From a virus, in the IMG/VR virus record IMGVR_UViG_3300045747_000409, positions 1 through 36,018 of that record: a stretch of 36,018 nucleotides of DNA; one strand, written 5' to 3'. Below, piece by piece: positions 1 to 8,795 of the stretch. Made by a program: the position numbers and the translations under genes. The notes under the pieces are model-generated. The model made no database searches, was not told where the DNA came from, and was given only the letters and a program-made list of their open reading frames with translations. How positions within the stretch are numbered: the first letter of the stretch is position 1; every line of letters starts with the position of its first letter.

Positions 1-143
1 AGCACGATCGTGCCGTCGGTCATGTCCGCTCGCGAAGAGTACATGGTCGTGACACGCGACTACGTTCTTCCGAGTCAGGTTCCAGGGCAAGTCGAATCCG
101 TCGTGAACTTCCTCGAGATTCCTGAAGAAGCATCCGGTCTCCG
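1..143. repeat. Terminal redundancy of circular assembly, left copy
   Basis: Bases 1-143 repeat at 35876-36018 with one difference: C at 17 and T at 35892. An open reading frame continues in register from the right end into the left end, so the repeat marks a circular or circularly permuted molecule rather than a functional direct terminal repeat. The mismatch changes codon 56 of the adaptor gene from TTG (Leu) to TCG (Ser). Confidence 0.93.
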
Positions 144-906
144 TCTGCGTGATGTGTACGTGACGGACAATCAAGGGAACTTCACGAACCTGCCGCGACT
201 GAGTCCTGAGCAAGTCGCCTCGTTCACGAACATGACTTGGTACGGTCCGAATGCGAACACCTGGGCTGGGTTCGGGTACGGTGGGTTCTACATTCAGGGC
301 AATCGGTTGTACCTGTACCCGTACATGATCGCTGCTGACCGCGCTGTTCGAATCACATTCGAGCGTCGTCCAGCACAGCTCTGTCTCACGGCTTCAGCTG
401 CTCAGATCGTGAACATCACTGGGAATGACGTCACTGTCGGTTCCACCGTCGGGTCCTGGGTCGCTGGTCAGTACGTGGACTTCGTGAAGAACTACACGCC
501 ACACGACTACGTGACTGACACGGCTGCTCCGTTCCAACTGTACACCTCGGCGATTCCGCTTCAGGCCGTCCTGGTCCTGGCGAACTCTGGCAGCACGTAC
601 ACATTCGATCCTTCCGTGATTCAGTCGCTCTCAGTGGGTGACTGGATGTGCTCGTACGGCAGTGCTCCATTCGCACAGTTCATTCCGTCGGAAGCCGCGA
701 ACTGCCTCGTGCAGATCACCGCTTGCCGTCTCCTCGAAGCCCTTGGTGACCGTGAAGGTCAGGCCCTCGCTGAGAAGAAGTACGCGAGAATGGCGAAGGA
801 TCTCCTGAAGATGATCACGCCACGCGTCGAAGGGAAGTCACAGAAGATCACGAATCCGAATTCACTCGCGCAGAATGCCCGGATGTGGATCGGTCGGAAA
901 TGCTGA
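1..906 (+). CDS. Head-to-tail adaptor (neck) protein, 3' part
   Basis: This is codons 51-352 of a 351-residue protein whose start lies at 35726, across the circular join; position 1 is the first base of a codon in frame. The middle is beta-rich with many aromatic residues. The C-terminal segment, with CRLLEALGD, an Ala/Glu-rich helix and MITPRVEGK, resembles podophage neck proteins (P22 gp4-like or T7 gp11-like) that sit under the portal and connect it to the tail nozzle. The stop TGA (904-906) overlaps the ATG of the downstream endonuclease. Function rests on family resemblance and position before the nozzle-like gene, not on a diagnostic catalytic motif. Confidence 0.65.
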   Translation, partial: STIVPSVMSAREEYMVVTRDYVLPSQVPGQVESVVNFLEIPEEASGLRLRDVYVTDNQGNFTNLPRLSPEQVASFTNMTWYGPNANTWAGFGYGGFYIQGNRLYLYPYMIAADRAVRITFERRPAQLCLTASAAQIVNITGNDVTVGSTVGSWVAGQYVDFVKNYTPHDYVTDTAAPFQLYTSAIPLQAVLVLANSGSTYTFDPSVIQSLSVGDWMCSYGSAPFAQFIPSEAANCLVQITACRLLEALGDREGQALAEKKYARMAKDLLKMITPRVEGKSQKITNPNSLAQNARMWIGRKC

Positions 907-1502
907 TGATCTTCTACACGTACATCTGGAAGAACCCGCTGAAGAACAATGAACCGTTCTACGTCGGCAAGGGCAAGGATGATCGGGCGTACGTGATGAA
1001 GGAGAAGAATCAGCACTTCACGAATACAGTGAATCGAATCAAGAAAGCCGGCCTCGAGCCGATCATCGAGTTCCTGTGCAAGGATGTTGATGAAGAACTT
1101 GCGTTCTTGGTCGAAGTCGAAGCGATTGCTAAATACGGACGCCGAGACCTGAAGACTGGGTGCCTCACGAACCAGACGAATGGCGGCGAAGGTACTGCTG
1201 GTCACATCGGTAGCTGGCGTGGCAAGAAGCAATCAGCTGAGCACTGCGCGAACAAGAACGCTGCTCTTCGCGGGTTCAAACACTCGGATGAATCCCGTGC
1301 TCTGATCAAGTCGAAGCGAGCTCTACAAGTCACATCAGCCGAGACCTGCAACAAGATCTCCTCGTCGCTGACTGGGCGAACTCTCTCCGAAAGTCACTAC
1401 ATGAAGAAGCTTGCTGCTTACGCTGAACTCTCGTGCATTGGGTGCCACCGGGTTCTGAAATGGTGCGGCGCGACATCTGTACATCTGAAGGGATGTGTCT
1501 AA
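906..1502 (+). CDS. Free-standing GIY-YIG homing endonuclease with NUMOD3 tail
   Basis: About 198 residues. The N-terminus carries the GIY-YIG nuclease core: YTYI, then PFYVGKGK, the catalytic Arg in DDRAY, a conserved Glu in LVEVEAIAKYG and the Asn in LTNQTNGGEG, so all expected catalytic positions are present. The middle (GKKQSAEH ... GFKHSDES) matches the NUMOD3 DNA-binding repeat found in such enzymes; the Cys-rich end is unassigned. The enzyme would cut an endonuclease-free allele at this locus and copy itself in by repair. It sits between two virion genes with one-base overlaps on both sides (TGATG at the start, TAATG at the end). ATG 900 is an alternative start. A TAAATAC promoter-like word lies inside it at 1130-1136. 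Confidence 0.9.
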   Translation: MIFYTYIWKNPLKNNEPFYVGKGKDDRAYVMKEKNQHFTNTVNRIKKAGLEPIIEFLCKDVDEELAFLVEVEAIAKYGRRDLKTGCLTNQTNGGEGTAGHIGSWRGKKQSAEHCANKNAALRGFKHSDESRALIKSKRALQVTSAETCNKISSSLTGRTLSESHYMKKLAAYAELSCIGCHRVLKWCGATSVHLKGCV

Positions 1503-4054
1503 TGGCACAAGGCGGACCTCCACCACAAGTCATCAATCTCCGTATCTCGGGTCTGTACACGAACCCGAGCACGTTCACACAGGTACCTCCGGGTGCTCTG
1601 TCGGTGGCTGACAACATCGTAATCGACCGCGAGAACTTCGCGTTCACGCGTCGGGGCATGTTCCGTTACGGAACTGGATTCGATAGTACTGGTGTGCAGT
1701 CCCTGTTCAACTACGCGAACACCCTGATTGCGCACGATCAGAATACGCACCTCTGGTACGACTCGAATGACAACGGTGCTTGGGTTCAGTACACCGGTTC
1801 GTTCCCAGTGCCGGATGTGTCAGTACCTGGCTCACGTGTTCGCTCATTCGAGTCGAACAAGAACCTGTACTTCATCACATCGAATGGCACGTTCAAGCTT
1901 GATTCGGTCACGAACGAGCCACGACTTGCTGGTGCTCCACAAGCCCTCGGTGGCACTGGATCAACAACCGGTGCTTCTGGATTCATGACGACGAATACGA
2001 ATGTAGCTTACCGCATTGTGTGGGGCTACAAGGACGCGCAGTCGAACCTGATTCTGGGTGCGCCGTCACAACGAATTGTGGTCTCGAATACCGCTGGTGC
2101 TGATCGGAACATCTCGCTGACGTTCCAGATCCCAGCTGAGATCGACACCACCTGGTTCTACCAGATCTACCGCTCGCTGCCGAGCCCAGATCTGACTACA
2201 GAGCCGAATGACGAATTGCAGCAGACGATCGAAGGTGTTCCAACATCAGCCGAAATCAGTGCCCGGTTCGTAACCGTCACTGACAGTACACCGGACTCTC
2301 TGCTGCAACAATATCTGTACACGAACCCGTCACAGGGTGGCATTCTGCTCTCGAACTTCCGTCCTCCGTTCGCGATGGATGCGTGCACGTTCAAGGGGTA
2401 CTCGTTCTACGCGAACACTCGGACTGCGCACATGTACTCAGTGAATCTGCTGAGCTCAGAACCGCCAGTTGGACTTCAAGTCGGCGACACAGTGACCTTT
2501 ACGCTCGCGGATTCAACATCGACATTCACCCTGACTGGGAATGCCGCTGAAGTTCCTGCCTCTGGTCTGTTCCAGGTGTTCAACACTGGGAATCCAGCTA
2601 CTGACATCGAGAACACGTCGCTGAGCCTACTTCGTGTCCTGAACGTGTACGCCGCGAATACATTCCTTGATGGGTACTACCTCAGTGACTACCAAGGCAT
2701 TCCAGGCCAGCTCCAGTTCAATGAGCGCACGCTGAGCTCTGTCGGGTTCTTCATGAACAGCTCGCGGACGACTGCTTGGACTCCGTCAGTGGCTGCCACT
2801 GGGACGAACAGTTCCTCGACGAACGACCTTGCTCCGTCACGTGTGTACTACAGCTCATCGCTTCAACCAGAAGCGGTGCCGGTCCTGAATTGGTTCACCG
2901 TTGGTAACCTGAACCAGCCGATTCAACGCATTGTTCCAGTTCGTGACGGGATCATCGTCCTGAAGCCGGACGGGATTTACAACATCTCTGGCTCCGCTGG
3001 TCAGTGGGCAGTTCAGGGCGTGGATAACACGGTCCGAATCATTGCTCCGAACACTGCGGTGGCACTGGACAACCAGGTGTTCATGCTCAGTGACCAAGGT
3101 GTAGTCGCCGCGACGACATCTGCCGCTCAGATCATGTCGCGTCCAATCGAGCGCACAATTCTTCAACTTACTTCACCAACTCAGTACCCGAACACGGCTG
3201 ATCTCGCATTCGCTGTTCCGTACTCTGCTGACCGGAAGTACATTCTGAACTTGCCAGTCACCGGCACTGATGCGTACTGCCAGCAGCAGTACTGCTACAA
3301 CACGGTCACGAACACGTGGACTCGTTGGACTCGTCCTTCGCTCTGTGGTCTCGTGAACATCCGTGATGACAAGCTGTACTTCGGTGGTCCTTCGTTCCCA
3401 GTGTTCGGCGGTGCTGTGTACAAGGAACGGAAGACATTCACTGTGCTCGACATGGCTGACGAAGAATTCGCACTCACTGTGACTGCTCGTACTTCACTGA
3501 CGATCACCGTCGCGGATGTTAGCAATGTTCAAGTCGGAATGACTATCACTCAGGAGTCCTCGGCATCATCTGGGATCGTGACTTCAATCGTTGGGAACGT
3601 GATCACGCTTAGCCACACGAATGTGTGGACCCTTGGTACTGCGATCGCGTACGCTCCAATCGATGCTCAGCTGAAGACGGTTCAGCTCGATTGCGAGAAC
3701 CCAGGCATGATGAAGCAGTTCAAGGAGGTCAGCTTCATTTACTCCGAAGCGAACTTCAAGCAGATGCAAGCGTACTTCAGCTCCGATGTGAACGGTGGCG
3801 AGGTGATGCAGACTCTTCGTCCTCCACAACAGGGTTCCTGGGGTGGATTCAACTGGGGTGAAGTCGCCTGGGGTGGGAACGTTGTGGCTGGTCAGTGCCG
3901 AATTCGGACTCTGGTTCCAACGGCACAACAACGTGCGAACTGGTTGTACATCCGTCTCGCCCTGAAGCAGTGCTTCACATCATTCGGAATCTCCGGATTC
4001 TCAGCGTGGGTGAACTGGACGTCAGCTCGTCAGCGTCAGGCAGGTGACAGATGA
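1502..4054 (+). CDS. Tail nozzle / tail stabilisation-like protein
   Basis: 850 residues if started at ATG 1502, which overlaps the upstream stop as TAATG and has GAAGGG about 10 bases before it; an upstream in-frame ATG at 1493 is less well placed. The protein is beta-rich with repeated Trp/Tyr/Gly blades, for example NLYFITSNGTFKLDSV, and a C-terminus with RIRTLVPTAQQRANWL followed by a GFSAWV segment. This layout resembles podophage nozzle proteins (P22 gp10-like, T7 gp12-like) that close the tail below the adaptor. An inserted-looking segment around residues 660-720 (LTVTARTSLTITVADVSNV) resembles small beta modules seen in other tail proteins. The exact family is uncertain. Confidence 0.6.
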   Translation: MAQGGPPPQVINLRISGLYTNPSTFTQVPPGALSVADNIVIDRENFAFTRRGMFRYGTGFDSTGVQSLFNYANTLIAHDQNTHLWYDSNDNGAWVQYTGSFPVPDVSVPGSRVRSFESNKNLYFITSNGTFKLDSVTNEPRLAGAPQALGGTGSTTGASGFMTTNTNVAYRIVWGYKDAQSNLILGAPSQRIVVSNTAGADRNISLTFQIPAEIDTTWFYQIYRSLPSPDLTTEPNDELQQTIEGVPTSAEISARFVTVTDSTPDSLLQQYLYTNPSQGGILLSNFRPPFAMDACTFKGYSFYANTRTAHMYSVNLLSSEPPVGLQVGDTVTFTLADSTSTFTLTGNAAEVPASGLFQVFNTGNPATDIENTSLSLLRVLNVYAANTFLDGYYLSDYQGIPGQLQFNERTLSSVGFFMNSSRTTAWTPSVAATGTNSSSTNDLAPSRVYYSSSLQPEAVPVLNWFTVGNLNQPIQRIVPVRDGIIVLKPDGIYNISGSAGQWAVQGVDNTVRIIAPNTAVALDNQVFMLSDQGVVAATTSAAQIMSRPIERTILQLTSPTQYPNTADLAFAVPYSADRKYILNLPVTGTDAYCQQQYCYNTVTNTWTRWTRPSLCGLVNIRDDKLYFGGPSFPVFGGAVYKERKTFTVLDMADEEFALTVTARTSLTITVADVSNVQVGMTITQESSASSGIVTSIVGNVITLSHTNVWTLGTAIAYAPIDAQLKTVQLDCENPGMMKQFKEVSFIYSEANFKQMQAYFSSDVNGGEVMQTLRPPQQGSWGGFNWGEVAWGGNVVAGQCRIRTLVPTAQQRANWLYIRLALKQCFTSFGISGFSAWVNWTSARQRQAGDR

Positions 4055-4470
4055 GTCGCCTAGCACCACGTCGTGTGAACATTCAGGATCTTCCTGGTGC
4101 GCCGAAGTACGTGCCGATCATGCTGACTCAGATGAACCTGGGTAATGATGACCTCACGAACCTAGTGAACGGGAACCTTACGATTGGTGATAACGTGAAC
4201 GGGATGATCTTCAAGACCTCGTTCGTGACTCCAACTGCGTACCTCACTGGTGAGTTCAACACATTCCGATTCAACTTCACTGGCAGCACGCCGCCGAATT
4301 CAGTCACAATCGGGCAGATCGCCTGTACCTCTCCAATCGAGGCGATCATCAGTCCTGTGTCCGTGTTCTGGAATCTGGTAAATAACGTGTCCCCGAACCA
4401 GGTGTTCGTGTCGTACATCGCTGGACTTAAGGCGAACCACACGTACTCCGTAACTCTCCTGGTGCAATAA
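4051..4470 (+). CDS. Small beta-rich protein, probable virion component
   Basis: 139 residues. The start ATG overlaps the preceding TGA (ATGA), and the next gene begins one base after its stop, so it is translated with the tail genes. The sequence alternates hydrophobic and Asn/Thr-rich strands (LTIGDNVNGMIFKTSF, YSVTLLVQ) with no Cys-rich or catalytic motif and no signal peptide. I do not recognise a family; the operon context suggests a small tail or head-completion protein. Confidence 0.6.
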   Translation: MSRLAPRRVNIQDLPGAPKYVPIMLTQMNLGNDDLTNLVNGNLTIGDNVNGMIFKTSFVTPTAYLTGEFNTFRFNFTGSTPPNSVTIGQIACTSPIEAIISPVSVFWNLVNNVSPNQVFVSYIAGLKANHTYSVTLLVQ

Positions 4471-7251
4471 ATGGCTTACGTAGCGCAACAAGATTCAACC
4501 GAAGAAGACCTGACACAACCAGTGGTGAAGGGTGTTGATTCGGCAGCCGGTGCCAGCTCGAGTAACATCACGACTGCTGGTTCAGGTGCTGCTTCACCAA
4601 TGCAGGCGAGCACAACCGCTGCTCCGTCGAAGGCACCTAGTTCTGGCACATTCACGGACATCAAGTCGTACCTGAATGCGAACCAGCCAGGTGCCGAGAA
4701 CCTTGGTAATCAGGTCTCTGGTGCAATCGATACATCCACGAACACAGCGAAGAACACGATCAACGGTGCGACGAATGACTTCCGTTCGCAGGTGATCGCG
4801 AACACGAATCAGTACAACTCAGATCTCACAAATGCAGCGGCGAATGATCCGACTGCGTACTTGCAGAACAATGACCTAAAGAAGGAGCTGTCCGGCACGT
4901 ACTCGGGCCCGACCTCATTCGAGAACTCGGCGGCATTCGGCACTGCGAACAAGGCGGCACAAGATGCTGCTCAGACTGCTCAGCTTGGTACCTCTGGTGG
5001 TGGCCGTCAGTCGCTGATCAATCAGACGATGGGTCCGAGCACTCGCGGTGATCTGAACCTGAACCAATTCCTGCTCGAAGGAACTCAGCCAGCTCTCGGC
5101 AAGGTTCTCGCTTCAGCTCAAGCCGGCAAGAACCTGAACACTGATGTTCTTGGTGGTGCGAAGTCAGCGAATGATGCTGCTACGCAGGCTGCTCAGACGA
5201 ATCAGCAGACACGTCAACAAGCTCTTCAAGCCCTTCAGGCCGGGCAGACGAATCTTCGGAACACTGTCGGTACTCAACTCACTGCCGCACAAGCCGATAC
5301 TCAGCGGCAGAATGATGCGCTTCTGGCATTCCTTCGTGGTGAACCGGATCCTGGTGCTCGTGTCACAATTCCAAAGACGCCAGATCAGGCTACGGCTCAA
5401 TCAGTTCAGATGGGGAACGGGTACACTGACGGAACAATGACGCCGACTCCAGTCGCTGAGCCGCCTGCTTCTGAAGGACGGATGTACATTCCAGAGCGTC
5501 CAGGCATGATGCGCCCGCTGAGCGTGTCGCGGATGAATGACGGCGGTGGTGACATCGTGATGAGCTCAGGGATCACTGACGGGTCGCTGACTCCTACTCC
5601 AGTCGCTGAACCTGCGCAGACGAATGCTGATGGAACACCGGTAACCACAGCAGCTCCAGCGGCTCAAGTCGCTCTAACTGCACCTTCGATTCCGACGATC
5701 ACGAATCCAACACCGGCGCAAGCACAGTACCTTGCTTCGCTTGGTCTGACCGTTGATCAGTACAACTCGCTGGTTGTAGCGAACTCGGGTGTTAGCACCC
5801 TTGGTGGACACCCGCTTGATCTCACGCAGTTCTTCACTGCTGGTACAGGTCCGACTGGACTTGGTGGTGCTGCGACGGCTGATCAAGTCGCGAAGAACAA
5901 CGCATTCAACTCTCTGATCGGTTCAGGTGCTGGGTTCGACGGTGGTGCCGGCTCAGGACCTGGGTTCCGAATGGGTGATGCCACGAACGCGATCACCTCG
6001 ATGCTGAACTCGTACAAGCCGGGTGCTAACGGTACTCCTGGCACTTGGTCGAATCCTGGCTTCGGCACAGGCGGCCCGGCTGCTGGTGGTACTGACGTGC
6101 CTGGGAATACAAATAACGAGACCGGTGGCGGTGGGGATGGTGGTTCTGGTGGGTCGGCTTCGTCTGGAACATCAGGTCCTTCCGGTGGTCCTGCTGTCGG
6201 CGTCTCAGTCAGCGACGCCGTCTCAGTGGCCGTCTCAGTGGCTGCCGCAGTGGCTGCTCCAACACCAAGCAATGTGGCACAGGCCGTGAACTCGATTGCG
6301 AATGCGATCTCGAACACGGCTGCTGCGAATGCTGCTGCTGATGCAGCGAACACTGACTCGAACCCAGATGCGACTGATGCCGATGGGAATGCGAATAGCT
6401 CTGTGTCACCTGACTCGCCGACTGCTACTGATGGACCGGCTGGTACAGGTGGTGCTGCAGCAGCCGCTGCCGCCGCTGCTGCTAGTGCCGCCACTGCCGA
6501 TGGTGCTTCACCTGCTGCGGCTGCTGCCGCCGGTCAAGCTGCGGCTGATGCTTCAGTTGATGGTGCTTCACCTGCTGCGGCTGCTGCCGCCGGTGCAGCC
6601 GCTGCTGCGGCTGCTAGTGCTGCTGCTGCGGCTGCAGCATCAACTACTGCCGCACCTGATGCTTCTACTGCCGCACCTGATGCTTCTACCGATGCACCTG
6701 ATGCTTCTACCGACTCCTCGACTGCGGATGCGTCCACCGCTGATGCTTCGGCGGATTCTTCAACTTCCGCCGACTCCTCTGCTAGTGCTGACGGCGATGC
6801 CGCTTCGGCTGCCGCATCCGATGGTGATGCTTCATCTTCTTCAAGCGACGGTGACGGCGGAGGGGGTGGTGGCGGGGGTGCTGGTGGCGGATGCGTTGTA
6901 GCCACTGCCCTGGTTCGTCAAGGTAAATGGAACCCAGATCGCAAGGGCTCGTTGATCTCGTGGTGCGAGGACACGCTTCATGGGAAGAGCATTGGTGAAG
7001 CGCTCCGTCGTGGGTACCAAGTCATCGGCTCGAAGGTCATCGTGCCGAACATTCGCAAGGGTGGCATTCGTGCTTCGTACCTCCAGTGGCAATTCGAACA
7101 AGCCACGAATCTCCTGAAGAAGGAGTCTGTGAATCTTGCTTCAGTGCCGCTCACTGCCCTCTGGGTTGGTGCGATGCTTCTGACTGGTGCTGTCGTTAGC
7201 ACGAAGTACGCTCGCGCTTCTTGGAAGCAATTGTACAAGGACTCGAAATGA
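4471..7251 (+). CDS. Large low-complexity virion protein with Gly linker and CVVATA C-terminal box
   Basis: 926 residues in four parts. Residues 1-300 are Ala/Thr/Asn/Gln-rich and probably helical, and contain TSGGGRQSL. Around 315 and 367 the phrase TDG(T/S)(M/L)TPTPVAEP is repeated. Residues about 550-806 are extreme Ala/Ser/Asp/Gly low complexity ending in a poly-Gly linker. From C808 the sequence CVVATALVRQGKWN begins a folded domain of about 119 residues, with a hydrophobic segment near residues 890-908 (VPLTALWVGAMLLTGAVV). The C-(F/V)-(I/V)-ATA start after a Gly-rich spacer resembles the CFI-box C-terminal domain family, whose function I cannot state. It lies between nozzle-like and ejection-like genes, so a tail or internal virion role is inferred. 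Confidence 0.65.
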   Translation: MAYVAQQDSTEEDLTQPVVKGVDSAAGASSSNITTAGSGAASPMQASTTAAPSKAPSSGTFTDIKSYLNANQPGAENLGNQVSGAIDTSTNTAKNTINGATNDFRSQVIANTNQYNSDLTNAAANDPTAYLQNNDLKKELSGTYSGPTSFENSAAFGTANKAAQDAAQTAQLGTSGGGRQSLINQTMGPSTRGDLNLNQFLLEGTQPALGKVLASAQAGKNLNTDVLGGAKSANDAATQAAQTNQQTRQQALQALQAGQTNLRNTVGTQLTAAQADTQRQNDALLAFLRGEPDPGARVTIPKTPDQATAQSVQMGNGYTDGTMTPTPVAEPPASEGRMYIPERPGMMRPLSVSRMNDGGGDIVMSSGITDGSLTPTPVAEPAQTNADGTPVTTAAPAAQVALTAPSIPTITNPTPAQAQYLASLGLTVDQYNSLVVANSGVSTLGGHPLDLTQFFTAGTGPTGLGGAATADQVAKNNAFNSLIGSGAGFDGGAGSGPGFRMGDATNAITSMLNSYKPGANGTPGTWSNPGFGTGGPAAGGTDVPGNTNNETGGGGDGGSGGSASSGTSGPSGGPAVGVSVSDAVSVAVSVAAAVAAPTPSNVAQAVNSIANAISNTAAANAAADAANTDSNPDATDADGNANSSVSPDSPTATDGPAGTGGAAAAAAAAAASAATADGASPAAAAAAGQAAADASVDGASPAAAAAAGAAAAAAASAAAAAAASTTAAPDASTAAPDASTDAPDASTDSSTADASTADASADSSTSADSSASADGDAASAAASDGDASSSSSDGDGGGGGGGGAGGGCVVATALVRQGKWNPDRKGSLISWCEDTLHGKSIGEALRRGYQVIGSKVIVPNIRKGGIRASYLQWQFEQATNLLKKESVNLASVPLTALWVGAMLLTGAVVSTKYARASWKQLYKDSK
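6499..6715 (+). repeat. Direct repeats in low-complexity coding region
   Basis: A 36-bp block at 6499-6534 recurs exactly at 6559-6594 (period 60), encoding DGASPAAAAAAG twice. It is followed at about 6651-6715 by three near-identical 24-bp units encoding APDAST(A/D). These look like recent in-frame tandem expansions inside the 926-residue gene and would be expected to vary in copy number between isolates. Confidence 0.85.
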
Positions 7252-7496
7252 CTGATGCAGAACTGATTCAACCGGCGATGCTGAAGAAGCTTGGAGCGTA
7301 CGCTACAACGCACGGAATTACACGCAAGGAGATGCTCGGCCATCGTGACCCACGGCTCCTTCGAATGGTGTGGCTCGCGATGACACACGAAGCCATGGAC
7401 GGCGACAAGAAGAAGGAAAGCACTCCTGGCGAAGACATCCTTCGACTTCTTGGTAAAGACTTCTTCGATCGTCTGCCGACGACTTACAAGCGATAA
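7248..7496 (+). CDS. Small helical protein, unknown function
   Basis: 82 residues, beginning MTDAELIQPAMLKKLG. I chose ATG 7248 because it overlaps the previous stop as ATGA; the longer in-frame version from 7221 would overlap the upstream gene by 31 bases without need. Predicted helices carry charged faces (GITRKEMLGHRDPRLLRMVW, EDILRLLGKDFFDRL). The stop codon TAA is the first half of the TAAATAG promoter-like motif at 7494-7500. No family recognised. Confidence 0.65.
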   Translation: MTDAELIQPAMLKKLGAYATTHGITRKEMLGHRDPRLLRMVWLAMTHEAMDGDKKKESTPGEDILRLLGKDFFDRLPTTYKR

Positions 7497-7500
7497 ATAG
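7492..7500 (+). promoter_or_regulatory. TAAATA-type late promoter candidate
   Basis: GATAAATAG, one of nine similar sites in gene-upstream positions. It lies 17 bases before the ATG at 7518, overlapping the stop of the upstream gene, and is followed by the ribosome site AAAGGA. See the findings for the shared consensus. Confidence 0.5.
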
Positions 7501-7517
7501 ATCGTAAAGGAACAAAC

Positions 7518-8795
7518 ATGGCTTCAGTGTTCAATGACATCAGTAACTTCCTCAGTGGAGGTGATCTCGGGGCAGGAACTGCTGCGCTGAACGCTTCGGC
7601 TCAGATCCTCGGGAATACCGCACTTCCCGATCTGAACACGCTGATTCCGCAGCTTCAGAAGCAAGTTCAAGACGGGACGATGACTGCTGCTCAGGCAGCA
7701 GCGGCTCTTCAGCAAGCTTCTGCTCTGAACGGCATTCAGACTTCACCGGAACTTGCTCAGGCACAACTGAACTCGGTGGATCAGCTCGAGCAGGTCGCTA
7801 CGAACGGTGGCCTAACACCGGCTGACAAGGCACAGCTTCTGCAGATTCAACAACAAGTTGGAAATCAGAATGCGGCTCAGCAACAAGCAATCGACACGGC
7901 TGCTGCTCAGCAAGGTCTCTCGAATTCTGGCACTCGTCTAGCTTCGAAGATGCTCGCTTCACAGGGGAATGCTACCGGCGCGATGAATGCCGGTAGTACT
8001 GTCGCAGCGAATGCTCAGAATCGTGCTCTGCAAGCGATGCAGCAGTACGGGAACATGGCTCAGTCACAACAAGGCCAGCAGTACAACCAGGCAGCGAAGA
8101 CGGCTGAGTCGCAGAATGCGATCAATCAGTTCAATGCTGCTAACCAGCAGCAGACGAACCAGCAGAACGCACTGAACCAGCAGCAAGCGAACCTCACGAA
8201 CTTCAACATGGGGAATCAGATTGCTGGCACGAACACTGGGATCGCAAATCAGCAGGCAATGATGCCGTACAATGCGGCTCAGACGAACTACTCGAATACT
8301 CTGAACCGGAACATTGGTACTTCGAACGCACTGAACAAGCAAGGTACTGCCCTGATCGATCAAGGGAACAAGCAGGCGACAACGAACACCGGCCTGATGA
8401 ATGCTGCTGGGACCGCTATCGTGCAGAACGCACCGGCGATCGCTTCAGCAATTGGTTCTGCAGCTTCTACAGTTGGTGGCTGGGGTTCTGCCGCTGCCGA
8501 CTGGCTTGGTTCGCTGTCTGATGAACGTCAGAAGGAGAACATCAAGCCAGCTGATGATGACATCGAAGCGATGATGGAGAAGCTCACTGGCAAGAAGTTC
8601 AAATACAAGGCTTCGTCTGGCTGCGATGATGGCAAGGAACACATCAGCCCGATGGCTCAGGACGTCGAGAAGGCAGGACTCCCAGTCGCGAACTCAGATC
8701 GTGGCAAGGTCATTCTGAACAACGATCAATCGCAAGGTGCTATCCTTGCCGCGCTCGGGAATCTTCACCGTCGCATCTCATCTCTGGAGGCCTAA
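7518..8795 (+). CDS. Gln/Asn/Ala-rich virion protein with C-terminal S74 intramolecular chaperone
   Basis: 425 residues. Residues 1-330 are Gln/Asn/Ala-rich and strongly helical, with many QQQ and NQQ runs and almost no Cys or Trp. The last 95 residues are a clear peptidase S74 (intramolecular chaperone autoprocessing) domain: it opens with LSDERQKENIKP, containing the Ser-Asp cleavage/nucleophile site, then HISPMAQDVEKAG and a terminal helix NLHRRISSLEA. In known cases this domain trimerises, guides folding of the upstream part and cuts itself off. It is usually on fibres and spikes; here it is on the first of three proteins in the P22-like ejection position (gp7-gp20-gp16 order). Ribosome site AAAGGA lies before the ATG. 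It could instead be an elongated tail needle or whisker. Confidence 0.8.
   Translation: MASVFNDISNFLSGGDLGAGTAALNASAQILGNTALPDLNTLIPQLQKQVQDGTMTAAQAAAALQQASALNGIQTSPELAQAQLNSVDQLEQVATNGGLTPADKAQLLQIQQQVGNQNAAQQQAIDTAAAQQGLSNSGTRLASKMLASQGNATGAMNAGSTVAANAQNRALQAMQQYGNMAQSQQGQQYNQAAKTAESQNAINQFNAANQQQTNQQNALNQQQANLTNFNMGNQIAGTNTGIANQQAMMPYNAAQTNYSNTLNRNIGTSNALNKQGTALIDQGNKQATTNTGLMNAAGTAIVQNAPAIASAIGSAASTVGGWGSAAADWLGSLSDERQKENIKPADDDIEAMMEKLTGKKFKYKASSGCDDGKEHISPMAQDVEKAGLPVANSDRGKVILNNDQSQGAILAALGNLHRRISSLEA

Noticed and set aside
1-143. Functional direct terminal repeats as in T7
   Set aside because: The repeat lies inside a coding gene that continues in frame across the join, and it contains a mismatch, which fits a circular assembly overlap.
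5883-6905. Long Ala/Pro/Ser-rich and Leu/Met-rich frames on both strands over the low-complexity region
   Set aside because: They are artefacts of repetitive GCT/GCC-rich DNA in the 926-residue gene; all six frames stay open and the products are degenerate.
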